A stretch of 64,000 nt of DNA from Flaccisagitta enflata (lineage: Eukaryota; Chaetognatha; Sagittoidea; Aphragmophora): the NCBI GenBank assembly GCA_965153355.1, contig OZ231127.1, forward strand, positions 23,994,001 through 24,058,000, given 5' to 3'. The notes below the pieces were generated by a model. It saw nothing but the letters and a program-made list of their open reading frames with translations. It ran no database searches and was not told where the DNA came from. Below are positions 10,689 to 22,189 of the stretch, one piece after another. Both the position numbers and the translations under genes were made by a program. How positions within the stretch are numbered: position 1 is the stretch's first letter; the number at the start of each line of letters is the position of its first letter.

Positions 10689-13600
10689 CTGCAAAACGCA
10701 AAAACGCAAGTTTTTGATTTATGAGGCTTCTCCGATGTTATCCATCATGGAGTCAATGGGCATTTGAAATAAAAAAAAAAAAACATTTTAAAAAACATGC
10801 ACAATTACTATCTAGGAAAAAAGTATATCTACACCTTCTACCAAGGATATCTCCGGTTCTAGAAATGCTAGATAGGTTTTTAAAAAAACAAATTAAACGT
10901 CATCAAAAAATCTTCAAAATGAGTCTAATCTGGTCGCTGTATCTTAAACCATTTAAAAATTACAAGCAAAAATGTAAAGGACATTCATTTTCAAAATCAA
11001 AAAATATAAAAATCAGCAAAATGCAGAAATTATAGACAGCTTTAAATCAACATATCTCTGCTTCTAGAGCAGCTAGTACAATTTAAAAAAAAAAAAAAAT
11101 TATCTACATCAAAAAATCTAGAAGATGAACTCATTCTGGTTTCTGTGGTTTTGTATGTTTCGAAATGGCAGATATGAATATAAACTTCTTCCTAAATTAT
11201 AAATTTGCCTAAGAGTGTTAACACCATATCCTCTATAATAAGTTAGAATGGCTTTAGATATTGCTTCCAAAAACTTTGATAAGAATTTTTAATTAAAAAA
11301 CAAGTTTTTTTATATATCAGCACTTCTTGTATAATCATTATTTAAATATTAGGTCACTAAATCATATTGTATCCCAGGTGTAGATATACTTTTTTCCTAG
11401 GTAGTATCATAAGAAATAGATCCACATACCGCGGGCTTCCGTGCGTCTCTTGATTCTCCATGTGGGGACTCAATTCATCCTCAACGTCAACGTCATCATT
11501 TTCATCATTCGGGCGTCTTTTGAATTGTGCTTTTGTCGCATTTCGCAAAATTCGGTTGATGGAAGAGACAGAGGGCGCAGTCATTGCCGTGCAGATTTGC
11601 TAAAAAATGTGTTCAAAAGTGTCACAAAATTTAGTTCATGCAGTTTTTTTAGTTGTCAAACCCGCCTTATACAAAAACATTTAAAATCATCTCAATAAGA
11701 GGGTCTGTCCGTCCGTCCGACGGTCGGTCGGTCCGTCGGTCCGTTATGCCTGTGCAAAAACCGCGTTTCTCGGCTGTTTTTGGCCACGGTGATCCTATAC
11801 CGAAACAAATGATCAACCAACATGTTTTGAGAGCCTCCTTTACTACTCCTTTACTTTCCCGTCTGTTTGTCTATCTGTAGGTGTGTCTGCATTAATCAGC
11901 TTATTCGGATATCTTATTTGGATATTAATATCCGGTTATTTCATGTAGTAAATTTTGTAATTTCACTATGTAGAATATCCGGATATTGATATCCAAATAA
12001 AACATCCAAATAAGATAGTGAATGCAGACGCACCCAATCTCTACATATATGTCACATTATCAGTGCACGCAGCGACACAGTCCGGACGCATCGTTGCCCG
12101 GTCGGGCTTGTTTTTAGTTGCGGACACGCAACTCTATAAGAGGCTTTGTCCGTCCGTCCGTCCGTCCGTCCGTCGGTCCGTTGGTCGGTCCGTCACGCTC
12201 GAGTTGAAAACGCGAGAAACGCGCATTTTACGATGCTGCAGTTGTCATTGAATGTGTGTGGGTGTATGTAAGTGTGTGGGAAGGGGGTTGGGGTGAGGCT
12301 GGGGGTTGGCTGCCCCTGCCCACCCGTCCGCAACGATATTGTGACCCCCGCGTCACTTGTTTATATTGGGACGATTCTTAATCTCGACTAAGCCTTTTCA
12401 TGTGTATTCAAAGACACTGCAGCTGTTGTGGGTTGTCTGTCTGTCCATCTGTCCATTGATACATCTCAAGTGTCTGGCGCCAAAATAAATACACGCAGAG
12501 ACACAGTCAGGACGCATCGTTGCCCGATCGGGCTTGTTTTTAGTTGCGGACACGCAACTCTATAAGAGGCTTTGTCCGTCCGTTGGTCCGTCGGTCTGTT
12601 GGTTCGTCGGTCCATGGACATGAGTCGAAAAGTGAGGAAATGAGCGTTTTAGATGCTTTTTGTGCATGTGAGTGGGGGACTTGTGGTGTGGATTGGGGTT
12701 GGATGCCCCTGCCCACCCTTTCGCAACGATATTGTGACCCCGGATCACTTGTTCTCCTCACCAGGTGAGGACCTCACCTCCATGATGAGTTTTTCTCTTA
12801 TTTCCCAAGCAAAAAGCGAAGAATTGTTTCGCTTGAACGAATGGATTTTTTCGATGACCAAAGGCGTCGAAACCCGTGGCTTACTACCCCCGATCGCTCC
12901 TGGAAGGTTTTAGAATTCTATCATTTTGAAGCAGTTGAGATCACTAAGTTAAGAAAACAACGAGATCGAATATCAAAAAAATCTCTTTTTGAACCGTCCA
13001 TCCATTGATGAGCGAATTATCGGAGTTAGCTACGCTTTACTTTTTTCCAAAAAAAAACTTGTCGAAACCTTTTCAAAAAGAAGCTGTGACCAAACTCTAA
13101 CCTGGTAGTATGGATCCGGTTTCAGCAAATCTTGATAGTATCTTAGAAACACAACCGTGTGAAACTCTGGAGAAGAGAAAAGGAAAAAAAAATGTAAGCT
13201 TATGAACATGTGACGCCCTCTTCCAGGCAATTGTCACAATCGCTTTTCGACGCGAGAACCCGATATACCACCACGTTAACAGTGTTACTGCTATGTGTAT
13301 TGCATTGTGACAAGTTTTTGGAGTTTGATGACCTACCTAACTAACTGGATTACCTTGCCAAACCATTTTTTGTTGCCACCTCTACCCCTAGGGAGCCTAA
13401 AAATAAGGTCAAAATGGCCGCATTGAGATGTCCGGATTTTGTCCGGACAAACAAATAACAAGCAAAACCTATAAAAGAATAGGTTGCCAGATCATTTCTC
13501 AGCTTTTAATCAGTTATCATCAATCCGATGTGATGTCCAAAAAATTTCATCCTCCTGCGCAAATGCTAAGTTGTTCAAATATCGTATTATCATCAATTTT

Positions 13601-15362
13601 TGATCCCCCTAATTTTTCCCCATGTCACAGCAAAATCTGAGTATGCCAATTATCTTTTTTAAAAACACTATAAATCTTAAAAGTTAATTAGTTATCAGGT
13701 TTCTATCTTAAAGAGGACTACTTGACGGACATATGCTCCAAATTTTATGCCACTGTGACCCTCCAAACCCGCGTAATAACACTTTTTATCAAGCGTGATT
13801 ATTCCGCACACCCCACCAGCTCTTCTGTCACGCTCATGTCACGCATTAAGTCTGTCACTGTCACGCCATTGTGAAACTGCTGATGGAAATTTGGATGACA
13901 CGATGAGAAAGAGCATGAAATTTTGCATCTACATTCAAAATTTCAGGTCTTAACTCTTGGGCATTCAGCCATACTGAAATTTTCAATGTGATTGGTTGGT
14001 AAATTGTTGCAGAATAATCACGCTTCACGATGAATCTTCGTAGTTAATTCTTTGTTTCCACACAGCGCTTCTCACACCAATACGCGATGCTTTTGTATCT
14101 TAATTTGGTAAAATCAAAATTGGCATATCTCAGGAACAATTTGAGCTAGCCCATTGAAACTTTGCATGGTTGATACCTAGATCAAGAGGGCCCTTTGCCT
14201 AGATTCTGATGCGACCTAAAGAATGTTATGCAGTCCAACCAGACCAACCAGCCTACCAGATGAAAAAATGAAAAAATGGCATAACTTCCATAATAATTGT
14301 CCGATCTGGTTGAAATTTTGCATGAAGCTTCCTTTAAAGGTTCCTCATCACTGGCTTGAATAAAAGCTTGGGTAAAAAATTTTTTTCTCCAACAGCCCAC
14401 CCAGCCAGAAATGGTACTTATAGAGATTTTTTTAAAAAACTAAAAATTTCAAAATTTCTTAGCAACATATGATCACACATGATTGCTTGAACGTTATCAA
14501 TAAGAATTTTACTGTCATATTGATTTCTTTATTTTATTTAGCTAAATTCTTTAGTAATAAAACTGCCAATAATACCTTTTTAAGCCTAATTTGCATGAAA
14601 AATGAGCTGGTATAAGAAAATCCAAATATGGATTCATATGTTATAACAGGTAAGCTACATGATGATGTATGGTTTTGTTCAATTTTCAAACATGAAAAGT
14701 TGATGAATTTCACCCCGTCCATGGTCGGCTTTCCATGACACTAGCCTCCACTTTTTGATAATTTCCCGACGTCTAGAATATGCTTTTTAGTCGCGGACAC
14801 GCGACTCTTCACCTTGCCGTGTCGGTCGGTAGGTCGGTAGGTCCGTCCGTCGGTCCGTCCGTCCGTCCGTCACATTTTTGAATTCCGAGCGGTTTTTGCA
14901 TTACTGCTCCTGCCCAACCGTCCGCGACTGGATTGCCGTGTATCCGGCCTTGTTTTTCATTCATGCACGCGCTTTTTGTTTTTGTTTGTTTTTGTTTTTG
15001 TTTTTGTTTTTGTTTTTGTTTTTGTTTTTGTTTTTGTTTTTGTTTTTGTTTTTGTTTTTGTTTTTGTTTTTGCTTTTGTTTTGTTTTTGTTTTTGTTTTC
15101 TGGCAGATCTTGAATTATATCGGTGTCCAATATCCGTAATAGCCTTATTAGCTGTTTTTGAAGGTGCGTTCTTAACATCGTAAGTTATCATGATATCGGA
15201 AGTCACTACCTTAGTAGTCTGGAAATGTCACACGGTCTGAGTCCGTAGAAAACGGCCAGTTCCAGAATTCGATGACGAAGTGGAAGCGGAAGTGGCCGTC
15301 CGTTGGCGAAGGTGCCGCCCAACTGATTGACGCCCGATGTCACCGTCGCCGGAGGCCGAAAT
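9941..15362 (-). CDS. Pax: Pax-family transcription factor (paired domain, no homeodomain), 5 exons found
   Basis: Sequence-specific nuclear DNA-binding protein of the Pax family. Splicing five minus-strand exons in phase (15362-15210, 13166-13102, 12899-12778, 11599-11430, 10688-9941) yields at least 418 residues. An almost complete paired domain opens with GVNQLGG and GRPLP, then [36 protein letters not shown] and [12 protein letters not shown]. After it comes an acidic, Ser/Thr/Asn-rich region of about 250 residues without a homeodomain. The final residues FTIIDILGH fit the eh1/octapeptide Groucho-binding motif, and PLNLM about 35 residues from the end is CtBP-motif-like (inference). [15 protein letters not shown] and INRILRN recall Pox neuro, which also lacks a homeodomain, but the domain is diverged and the subfamily is uncertain. 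The first coding exon was not identified. Confidence 0.9.
10808..11404. mobile_element. MITE in Pax intron, TA duplication
   Basis: 597 bp with inverted ends CTATCTAGGAAAAAAGTATA and, inverted, CTACCTAGGAAAAAAGTATA, flanked by TA on each side. It fills most of the intron between Pax exons d and the last exon. Its edge lies only 24 bases from the donor at 11428-11429. Confidence 0.8.
11430..11599 (-). CDS. Pax: Pax exon d: end of paired domain
   Basis: 170 nt between acceptor CATTTTTTAG and donor GTATGT. It encodes [20 protein letters not shown], the last paired-domain helix. A basic patch (KAQFKRRP), possibly a nuclear localisation signal, and an acidic run ([11 protein letters not shown]) follow. 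It ends two bases into an Arg codon. Confidence 0.9.
11690..11885. mobile_element. fragment of CCGT-core element
   Basis: AATAAGAGGGTCTGTCCG and a CCGT/CGGT array, then CCTGTGCAAAAACCGCG. It matches the copy at about 24970-25150. The ends are not clear. Confidence 0.5.
11886..12115. repeat. inverted repeat in Pax intron
   Basis: TTATTCGGATATCTTATTTGG near 11901 and its complement CCAAATAAGATAGTGAATGC near 12006 form an imperfect inverted repeat of about 45 bases per arm, with ATATCCGGATA-type sequence between. Probably a small foldback element. Confidence 0.5.
12116..12359 (+). mobile_element. CGCG-palindrome element, subfamily with CACTTG end
   Basis: Opens AGTTGCGGACACGCAACTC after a T run, has a CCGT array, and ends near CCGTCCGCAACG and CACTTG. 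It is preceded by a unit (GACACAGTCCGGACGCATCG) that also precedes the copy at 12542. Confidence 0.7.
12542..12751 (+). mobile_element. second tandem-arranged CGCG-palindrome element
   Basis: Same start, core and end as the copy at 12116-12359, with the same upstream unit at about 12494-12536. The two elements with their leaders form a loose tandem pair in the Pax intron, ending 27 bases from exon c. Confidence 0.7.
12778..12899 (-). CDS. Pax: Pax exon c: linker and start of RED subdomain
   Basis: 122 nt between acceptor CTTCCAG and donor GTGAGG. It encodes the linker [11 protein letters not shown] and then FKRNN and FAWEIREKL of the C-terminal subdomain. It ends on a codon boundary. Confidence 0.9.
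13102..13166 (-). CDS. Pax: Pax exon b: recognition helix of PAI subdomain
   Basis: 65 nt between acceptor TCTTCTCCAG and donor GTTAGAG. It joins exon a after two bases of an Arg codon and encodes [19 protein letters not shown], the DNA-reading helix of the N-terminal subdomain. It ends one base into a Gly codon. Confidence 0.9.
13190..14788. other. Pax intron, no exon seen
   Basis: An imperfect inverted pair (ATCAAGCGTGATTATTCCGC near 13789 and AGAATAATCACGCTTCACGA near 14011) suggests a decayed MITE. Otherwise nothing is recognised. Confidence 0.45.
14789..14952 (+). mobile_element. CGCG-palindrome element, CTTGCCGTG subfamily
   Basis: AGTCGCGGACACGCGACTC at the start, a GGTAGGTC/CCGT core, then GTCCGCGACTGG and CCGGCCTTG at the end. 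Close to the copies at 4986-5137, 27064-27192 and 48219-48359. Confidence 0.85.
14968..15100. repeat. (TTTTTG)n microsatellite
   Basis: About 20 hexamers in the Pax intron, 110 bases from exon a. Confidence 0.95.
15210..15362 (-). CDS. Pax: Pax exon a: start of paired domain
   Basis: 153 nt. The acceptor reads CTCAG before ATTTCGG and the donor is AG before GTAGTG at 15209-15208. It encodes the beta-turn and first helices: [16 protein letters not shown] and then RPCDISRLL. There is one extra residue between helix 1 and helix 2 compared with typical Pax (LAVFYGLRP against LAHQGVRP). It begins one base into a codon, so an upstream coding exon must exist. Confidence 0.9.
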
Positions 15363-16394
15363 CTGAGGCGAGTACAAAATGAATATACGGTGCGCCGCAT
15401 TAAAAACAGGACTGTTTGTATCAACAGCATTTTATTGTGCAAAAATGGATTATTCAAACCAAATACGGATGAATACATCGCTCATGTGTCTGTAGTTGAT
15501 GGATCCACCTTCGGCTTGGATGACAAGCTCCATAGAAAGTGACATCGAAGCTAATAGATTGGTGAGGTAGTCGATGGTGAGGCGGCACCAAACTGTAAAA
15601 GTAACTATAGCAAAGGACACTCAGTAATGCTTGTTTCTGCTTAACTATTGGCCTGAGACACAAAAAATTCATGACCGTTTAAAAGCCCTGCAAAAACTCT
15701 TCCAAATGCGACGTTGCTGGGCATTGTAGCTTTATTCATTTAGAAATGGCATAGGTTTGAAGAAAAAAATCACTGATTGAAAAAAGTGCTCATTTCAAAT
15801 GTATCCAACAAGCAATTTGAGTGTTTCTGTTTTTGTCAATGATGAAGCTTTGGATTGTCTTTGATACTCGATATCCATGGGAAAATTAAAGAGCTTTGAA
15901 TTCTCTTTAAAATGGCGCCATGAACAAATATCTAACTCAATGCGTTTGATTTTTATGTTGATATAAAGATAACCCCTTCAAATCACGTAATAAATTTCCA
16001 AATTTCTGACAACCTGTCTTCATCCTAATGCCATTTCTAAACGGTTAGAGTTAGGGCATCCAGAAAGGTCTCATTTGAAAGATCTTTCGCAGAGCTTTAA
16101 AATGGTCATAGATTTTGCTATGTTTTTCTCATTGCATGGATGTGAAACACTGACAAACAAGTGGTTCGCTTTTTGTTTTTTGCCATAGTTAGTTTTTTCC
16201 CATTCCATATTTTATAGCTTCTCTTCAGAACAACACTGCATCCAAACAAATCGACCGATTGAAACGCGGTTTGCGGCAAACACTTTATCTTTTGAAGAGC
16301 TTCAAATTGGTCACCGATAAAGATATGATTCTATTATTTTGAGCCAAGAAATGTAGGAAAATGTACTGTCCTGTTCTTTATGCGCCGCACTGTA
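15363..16394. other. upstream of known Pax exons; no convincing first exon
   Basis: The missing Pax start should lie here or further right. A minus-strand frame at about 15560-15500 begins ATGTCACTTTCTATGGAG, but it offers no donor in the phase that exon a requires. From about 15680 the text is decayed MITE sequence (AGCTTTATTCATTT then ATGGCA). Confidence 0.4.
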
Positions 16395-16800
16395 CCACGT
16401 GGATCAAAAAAAAGACGCACCTATTTTATAGTTGATAAAATAGCTATAAAAATTTATTTTAACTATTTTTAAAACAAACATTTTGAAAGATTTTTAAATT
16501 TTCTTTCAATCTAGACTAATCCCAGGTCTGTATCTCAAACAGTTTAGAAGCTATAGCCCTGTAAAGAGAAGCACTAATTCATGAAAATACCTTTTTACAT
16601 AGGAATTGCGAAATTGAAATGGGTAATGTTTTCACTCGAACCAATGTATTTCTAAACAAAAAGAAACAGCAATACCAAATTGGCGCCAAATGAAAGTACT
16701 TTTAAAGGGCTTTCAAATGACTTAATATTTCAATAAGTTTTTTTAAAATTCAAAGGCAAAATTAGTCATTCAAAAGTGCGTCTTTTTTTTTTAGTCACAT
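16395..16800. mobile_element. MITE with AAAAAGACGCAC ends
   Basis: Inverted ends CCACGTGGATCAAAAAAAAG plus ACGCACC on the left and, inverted, CCATGTGACTAAAAAAAAAA plus GACGCAC on the right. TA flanks on the left; the right flank is TG at the start of a GT array. It shares interior sequence with the element at 53838-54247. Confidence 0.6.
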
Positions 16801-16815
16801 GGTGTTGGGGATTTG

Positions 16816-17304
<489 letters not shown>

Positions 17305-17888
17305 TTAAGTTAGTGAGCAGGACAATCATAAATGAAGAGGAAGCCAAGCCAACCACGTCCATGGACGTGGTAAAAATCGGTCCTGAAAAGAAAGTCGATC
17401 TTGAATTGGGAGCGATTTTAGGTTGAATAATAAAAAAGATTATTTGAAAAACAACCTAAAAAGAGAAAAATCCAACTGAGTTTGTCTGAAATATTACAAT
17501 AAACATTTAGATAGAAGATTACCAGTAATGGTGGCTGTCGCCGTGAGGAAAAAAGTCGTAAGCATGGTTTACTTTTCACAAAGTTTTTGTCTTCAGTGAT
17601 TTCAATTTTTTTATTTGTGAGATCAAATCAAGAGCCATTGTATGTATTGATTGCACTGAAAATCAAATAAAAATAGGACTGAGCCAAATGTGAAATGAGC
17701 TAGATGTGCTGAAATATTCAAAATCACTCAACCAGACAACCAGCTATGCTCACTGACATGCTTTCTTGTTTTTGCATGCTCAAATCAAAACATTGATTCA
17801 TTCATGCTGTTTGAAATCAGATGAAAAGAGCAAGCTAAATGAGCTTAATGAGCTAGAATACTTAAAAACACTCTCACAGATGAGCAGC
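17305..17888. repeat. duplicated block A, copy 1
   Basis: About 580 bp from TTAAGTTAGTGAGCAGGACA to GATGAGCAGCTC, repeated in direct orientation at 20341-20935 with scattered differences. It contains the palindrome CCACGTCCATGGACGTGG. No exon recognised. Confidence 0.8.
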
Positions 17889-18137
17889 TCATTGATTTTG
17901 ATGCCAGGTTCTCTTGATGAAGCAGCGCTTTTCGGCGAAATAGCGCTATTTGGCGAAGGGTGTCGATTCGGGGAAGAACATCCGTATCTTCCAATGCCCG
18001 CAGCTGTAATTTGGTCGTGCTGTGAAGCAAAAGCAAATGTTTTTTACACGGCTATTGGTTTCCATGATTATAGATCCTTTGTTCCGCTCTCTTAATTTAC
18101 CGCTTTTAATCTCTTTTGCGCATAATTATCTCAGTCG
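17889..18137. repeat. duplicated block B, copy 1
   Basis: About 250 bp from ATTGATTTTGATGCCAGG to the start of a GTT array. It matches 22740-22985 closely. It holds part of the minus-strand frame described at 22190-22875, cut off at the junction with block A. Confidence 0.8.
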
Positions 18138-18226
18138 TTGTTGTTGTTGTTGTTGTTGCTGTAGTTGTTGTTGTTGTTGTGTGTGTGTGTGTGTGTGTGA
18201 GTGTGTGTGAGTGAGTGATTGTTTAA

Positions 18227-18275
<49 letters not shown>

Positions 18276-18290
18276 TGAGTGAGTGAGTGA

Positions 18291-18324
<34 letters not shown>
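18138..18324. repeat. (GTT)n, (GT)n and (GAGT)n microsatellite
   Basis: Compound array following block B. The second copy of block B is followed by GTT and then GGT instead. Confidence 0.95.
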
Positions 18325-18325
<1 letters not shown>

Positions 18326-20333
18326 AGACATTCTGTTATGCCCCCATATTCATAGGGGAAAGCCGGTTCGCAATTAAATTGGTACTTTATTGTATTAAAG
18401 AAAAATTTCAGGTCTTGTTAGGGATTTTCTACCTTCCCTGGAGTAACGGTTTTGGTTTTGCTATCATGGGTAAAAGGTATTTGTTGGAAAAATGTCCCAA
18501 TTTGGTTACATTGGCCTCAAATTTAGGCCACTTCGCCTTTGAAATTGAACCTGAAATCCACGAGATTATCAAACTACAGCTCAAGAGCTAACCAGTGATG
18601 CAAACCGCATGTTTTTATCTTTATTTGTTTAGATTTGAGAGAATTTCAAAGATGGGGCTTGAGAGGACTTTTTTGCAGCATGAAATCTGGGGGTAATTTG
18701 GACATTTTTCACATTTTTCAATATATTGAAGCTTTGGATAGACCAATCTTTAAAAAATTGGTGACCAAATTGAAGAGTTTTTGATGCTCTAACTGATTCT
18801 GGAAAAATTTTGGATCGATATGGCCTAAAAAAAAATTTATCCACTCTCAAAGTAGGTGAAAAAAGTCAAATTCTAATGTCATTTGGGTTATTTTTCATTG
18901 AAAAAGTATGCCACTTCCAAACTGAAAATTGACTTAAAATCTATGAGCAAATTAAACAACAGCTCAAGAGCTAATCAGTGGTGCAATCAGCATATTTCTA
19001 TGTTTATTCATTTAGATTTTAGAGTCTTTCAAAGATGAAGGGGTATGACAATCATTTTTGTCATTATACCCTTTCAACTTAGAAGTTTTGTCAAATCTAG
19101 ACGCAGAATAGTTTGGACATGCCGATTGCGCCACTGATTAGCTCTGGAGCTGTAGTTTAATTTGCTCATGAATTTTAGGTCAATTTTCAGTTTTGAAGTT
19201 GCATAATTTTTCAATGAAAAATAAACTAAATGACATTAAAAGTTGATTTTTTTCACCTGCTTTGAAAGTGAATAAAAATTTTTTGAGGCCATATTGATCC
19301 AAACTTTTTCCAGAAACAGTTAGAGCATTCAAAACTCTTCAATTTGGTCACCAATTTTTTAAAGATTGGTCTATCCAAAGCTGTGAAAAATGTTAAAAAT
19401 GTCCAAACTACCCCCAGATTTCATGCTGCAAAAAAGTCCTCTCAAGCCCAATCTTTAAAACTCTCTCAAATCTAGACAAATAAAGATAAAAACATGGGGA
19501 TTGCACCACTGGTTAGCTCTTGAGCTCTAGTTGGATAATGTCATGGATTTTAGGTTCGATTTCAAAGGCCAGGTGGCCTAAATTTTAGGCCAAAGTGACC
19601 AAATTTGGACATTTTCCCAACAACTACCTATTACCCATGATAGTAAAAACAAAACCGTTACTCCAGGGAAGGTAGAAAATCCCTAACAAGACCTGAAATT
19701 GCCTTTTTGGGCAGCGGCCCCAAAGGGCCGATGTCCTGTAGGACACAGGGGTGGACCATTACGTACGTCTGTCCGTACGTACGTACGTCCCCCCCCCCGA
19801 GGCCCCTCTTGGGCCCCAAATTAGCCCTCTCAAGCCCAAAATCAGCCCACTCAGGCAAAAAATCAGTCCTCTGAGGCCCAAAATTAGCTCCCCCCCTGAG
19901 GCCCCTTTCAGGCCCCAAAATAGCCCTCTCAAGCCCAAAATCAGCCGACTCAGGCCAAAAATCAGTCCTCTGAGGCACAAAATTAGCTCCCCCCCCCCGG
20001 CCCCTCTCAGGCCCCAAATTAGTCCTCTCAAGCCCAAAATCAGCCCACTCGGCCAAAAATCAGTCGTTTGAGGCCTAAAATTAGCTCTTCAAGGCCCTTA
20101 ATCAGCCTTGTCAGGACAGACGTACGTAATGGTTCACCCCTGTGTCCTACAGGACATCGGCCCTTTGGGGCCGCTGCCCTGCTCTCACACCACTTCCTCA
20201 GCTATCACTCCAAGCAGGGCATCGGGTACCGCTGACCATGTGCAATCCTTGGATGACTTGTTATACAATAAAGTACCAATTTAATCGCGAGCCGGCCTTC
20301 CCCCATGAATATGAGGGCATAACAGAACGTCTG
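18325..20333. mobile_element. 2-kb palindromic element with nested insertion
   Basis: Inverted arms of about 700 bp meet at a centre near 19056 (GGGGTATGACAATCAT against its complement). The ends are CAGACATTCTGTTATGCCCC (18325) and, inverted, CAGACGTTCTGTTATGCCC (20333), lying in GT-rich sequence. The right arm is interrupted at about 19705-20252 by a different element. The left arm has no such insert and serves as the empty site. No transposase frame. Confidence 0.75.
19705..20252. mobile_element. minisatellite-core element with long inverted ends
   Basis: A TIR of about 66 bp begins GGGCAGCGGCCCCAAAGGGC at 19709 and returns inverted, ending CGGCCCTTTGGGGCCGCTGC, at 20179. The core (about 19795-20110) is a degenerate tandem of about 25 bp on the theme of CTCTCAAGCCCAAAATCAGCC. 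A tail to about 20252 carries GGGTACCGCTGACCAT, which recurs at the ends of related elements at 26.8 and 48.6 kb. Confidence 0.75.
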
Positions 20334-20340
20334 GTGCGTG

Positions 20341-20935
20341 TGTTAAGTTAGTGAGCAGGACAACCATAGATGAAGAGGAAGCCACGCCCACCACGTCCAT
20401 GGACGTGGTAAAAATCGGTCCTGAAAAGCAAGTCGGTCTTGAATTGGGAGCGATTTTAGGTTGAATGATAAAAAAAATTATTTGAAAAACAACCTAAGAA
20501 GAGAAAAATCCAATTGAGTTTGTCTGAAATATTACAATAAACATTTAGATAGAAGATTACCAGTAATGGTGGCTGTCGCCGCGAGGAAAAAAGTCTTAAG
20601 CATGGGTCACTTTTCACAAAGTTTTTGTCTTCAGTCATTTCAATTTTTTTTATTTGTGAGATCAAATCAAGAGCCATTGTATGTATTGATTGCACTGAAA
20701 ATCAAATAAAAATAGGACTGAGCCAAATGTGAAATGAGCTAGATGTGCTGAAATATTCAAAATCACTCAACCAGACAACCAGCTATGCTCACTGACATGC
20801 TTCCTTGTTTTGCATGCTCAAATCAAAACATTGATTCATTCATGCTGTTTGAAATCTGATGAAAAGAGCAAGCTGAATGAGCTAAATGAGCTAGACTACT
20901 TAAAAACACCCTCACAGATGAGCAGCTCTGCTCAC
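20341..20935. repeat. duplicated block A, copy 2
   Basis: Direct repeat of 17305-17888. A further degenerate copy of its last 150 bases follows at 20936-21110. Confidence 0.8.
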
Positions 20936-21145
20936 TGGCATGCTTTCTTGTATTTGCTTGCTTAAACATATTTCAGAATATCTATTCATTTATCCCATTT
21001 GAAATCAGAAAAAAGAGACTGAGCTAAGTGAGCTTAATGAGCTACAATCAAAATCAAAATAAAATCAAAATCAAAATCACCCTCACAGATGAGCAGCTAT
21101 GCTCATAAACATGTTCTCTTGTATTTTCATACTCAAACAAACATA

Positions 21146-21739
21146 TAGTACAATAGGAGCAATGACGACCTAGACTGGAGGATAGATTTTAGGTATCTTA
21201 ATCTTATATGTATCAGAAAATATTTGAGTTCTAGGCTGATTAAAAGTTGCTCTATTGAGTGAAAATATTCACGTCTCTGAAACTTCAAATTGCAACTTGA
21301 CCTCATCAAGACTTCCTTTTCAAAGTTCTAACCTATCTCAATAAATTGGGTGGAAAATTTGACATGGTTTAAACAAAAAATCAGCTCAATCGCTCTAATT
21401 TCACAACTTTATGGCCATTTTAAGTTTTGCCCAAAATTAATTTGCACAACTTTTGTTAATTAAAGATTAACGTAAAACCTATAAAAATGGTCCAATTCAG
21501 CTGATTTTTTTCAAAATTATATAAAATTTTTCACCTGAGCTAATGAAATAGGTTAGAACCTTGAAAAATGAAGTCTTGATTAGGTTAAGTCACGAGTTCA
21601 AATTTAAGAGACACAAATGCATAAACTCAATGAAGCAGCCTTCAAGTAGCCTAGATCTTGAATATTTTATGATACAAATAAAATCAGAATACCTAAAATC
21701 TATCATCCAGTCTAGGTCGTCATTGCTCCCATTGTACTG
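21146..21739. mobile_element. fully palindromic MITE, TA duplication
   Basis: 594 bp. The ends read inward AGTACAATAGGAGCAATGAC and CAGTACAATGGGAGCAATGA, flanked by TA. The arms pair almost to the centre near 21440. Confidence 0.75.
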
Positions 21740-22189
21740 TAGATACTTTCCTTTATTGATCCTACACAAAATCATAAAAATACAAAAAAGTTCAATATAG
21801 ATTTTTTGTAAAAGAATATTTTAAAAAATCGTGTAAAATATTGTCATAGAGTATTCTGCTTGGCGCCAAATGAAAGAGAATAATCAAATTTACTTACCCT
21901 ATCAATTTCATCGGAGGCCCCAATCAGCCCTATGAGTTCCGAAACTTTCCCATAAGAAAATCAAAACCATGTTTCCCTTGAATATGTCAAAAAGTCGAAG
22001 ACGGACTTCGACTTTTTTCCCGAGGACTAATGATACAGAATAATTTCCTATTTCATGAATATAAACTACTACTACCACTACGGTGATCATCCTATGAAAG
22101 TAAAAGATGACCCAACGGACGAAACAGGAAAATCAAGCCCATGCCGAAAATATCGTTAACTAGCAAAAACATTATCGACCTACCCAAAA
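21740..22189. other. non-coding, nothing recognised
   Basis: AT-rich, no supportable feature apart from a possible donor edge of the minus-strand candidate at 22190. Confidence 0.4.

Noticed and set aside
15206-15478. ATG at 15478 as the start of Pax
   Set aside because: The frame from it runs through a good acceptor (CTCAG at 15363-15367) and its 38 residues look like random translation; Pax exon a needs an upstream exon ending two bases into a codon.
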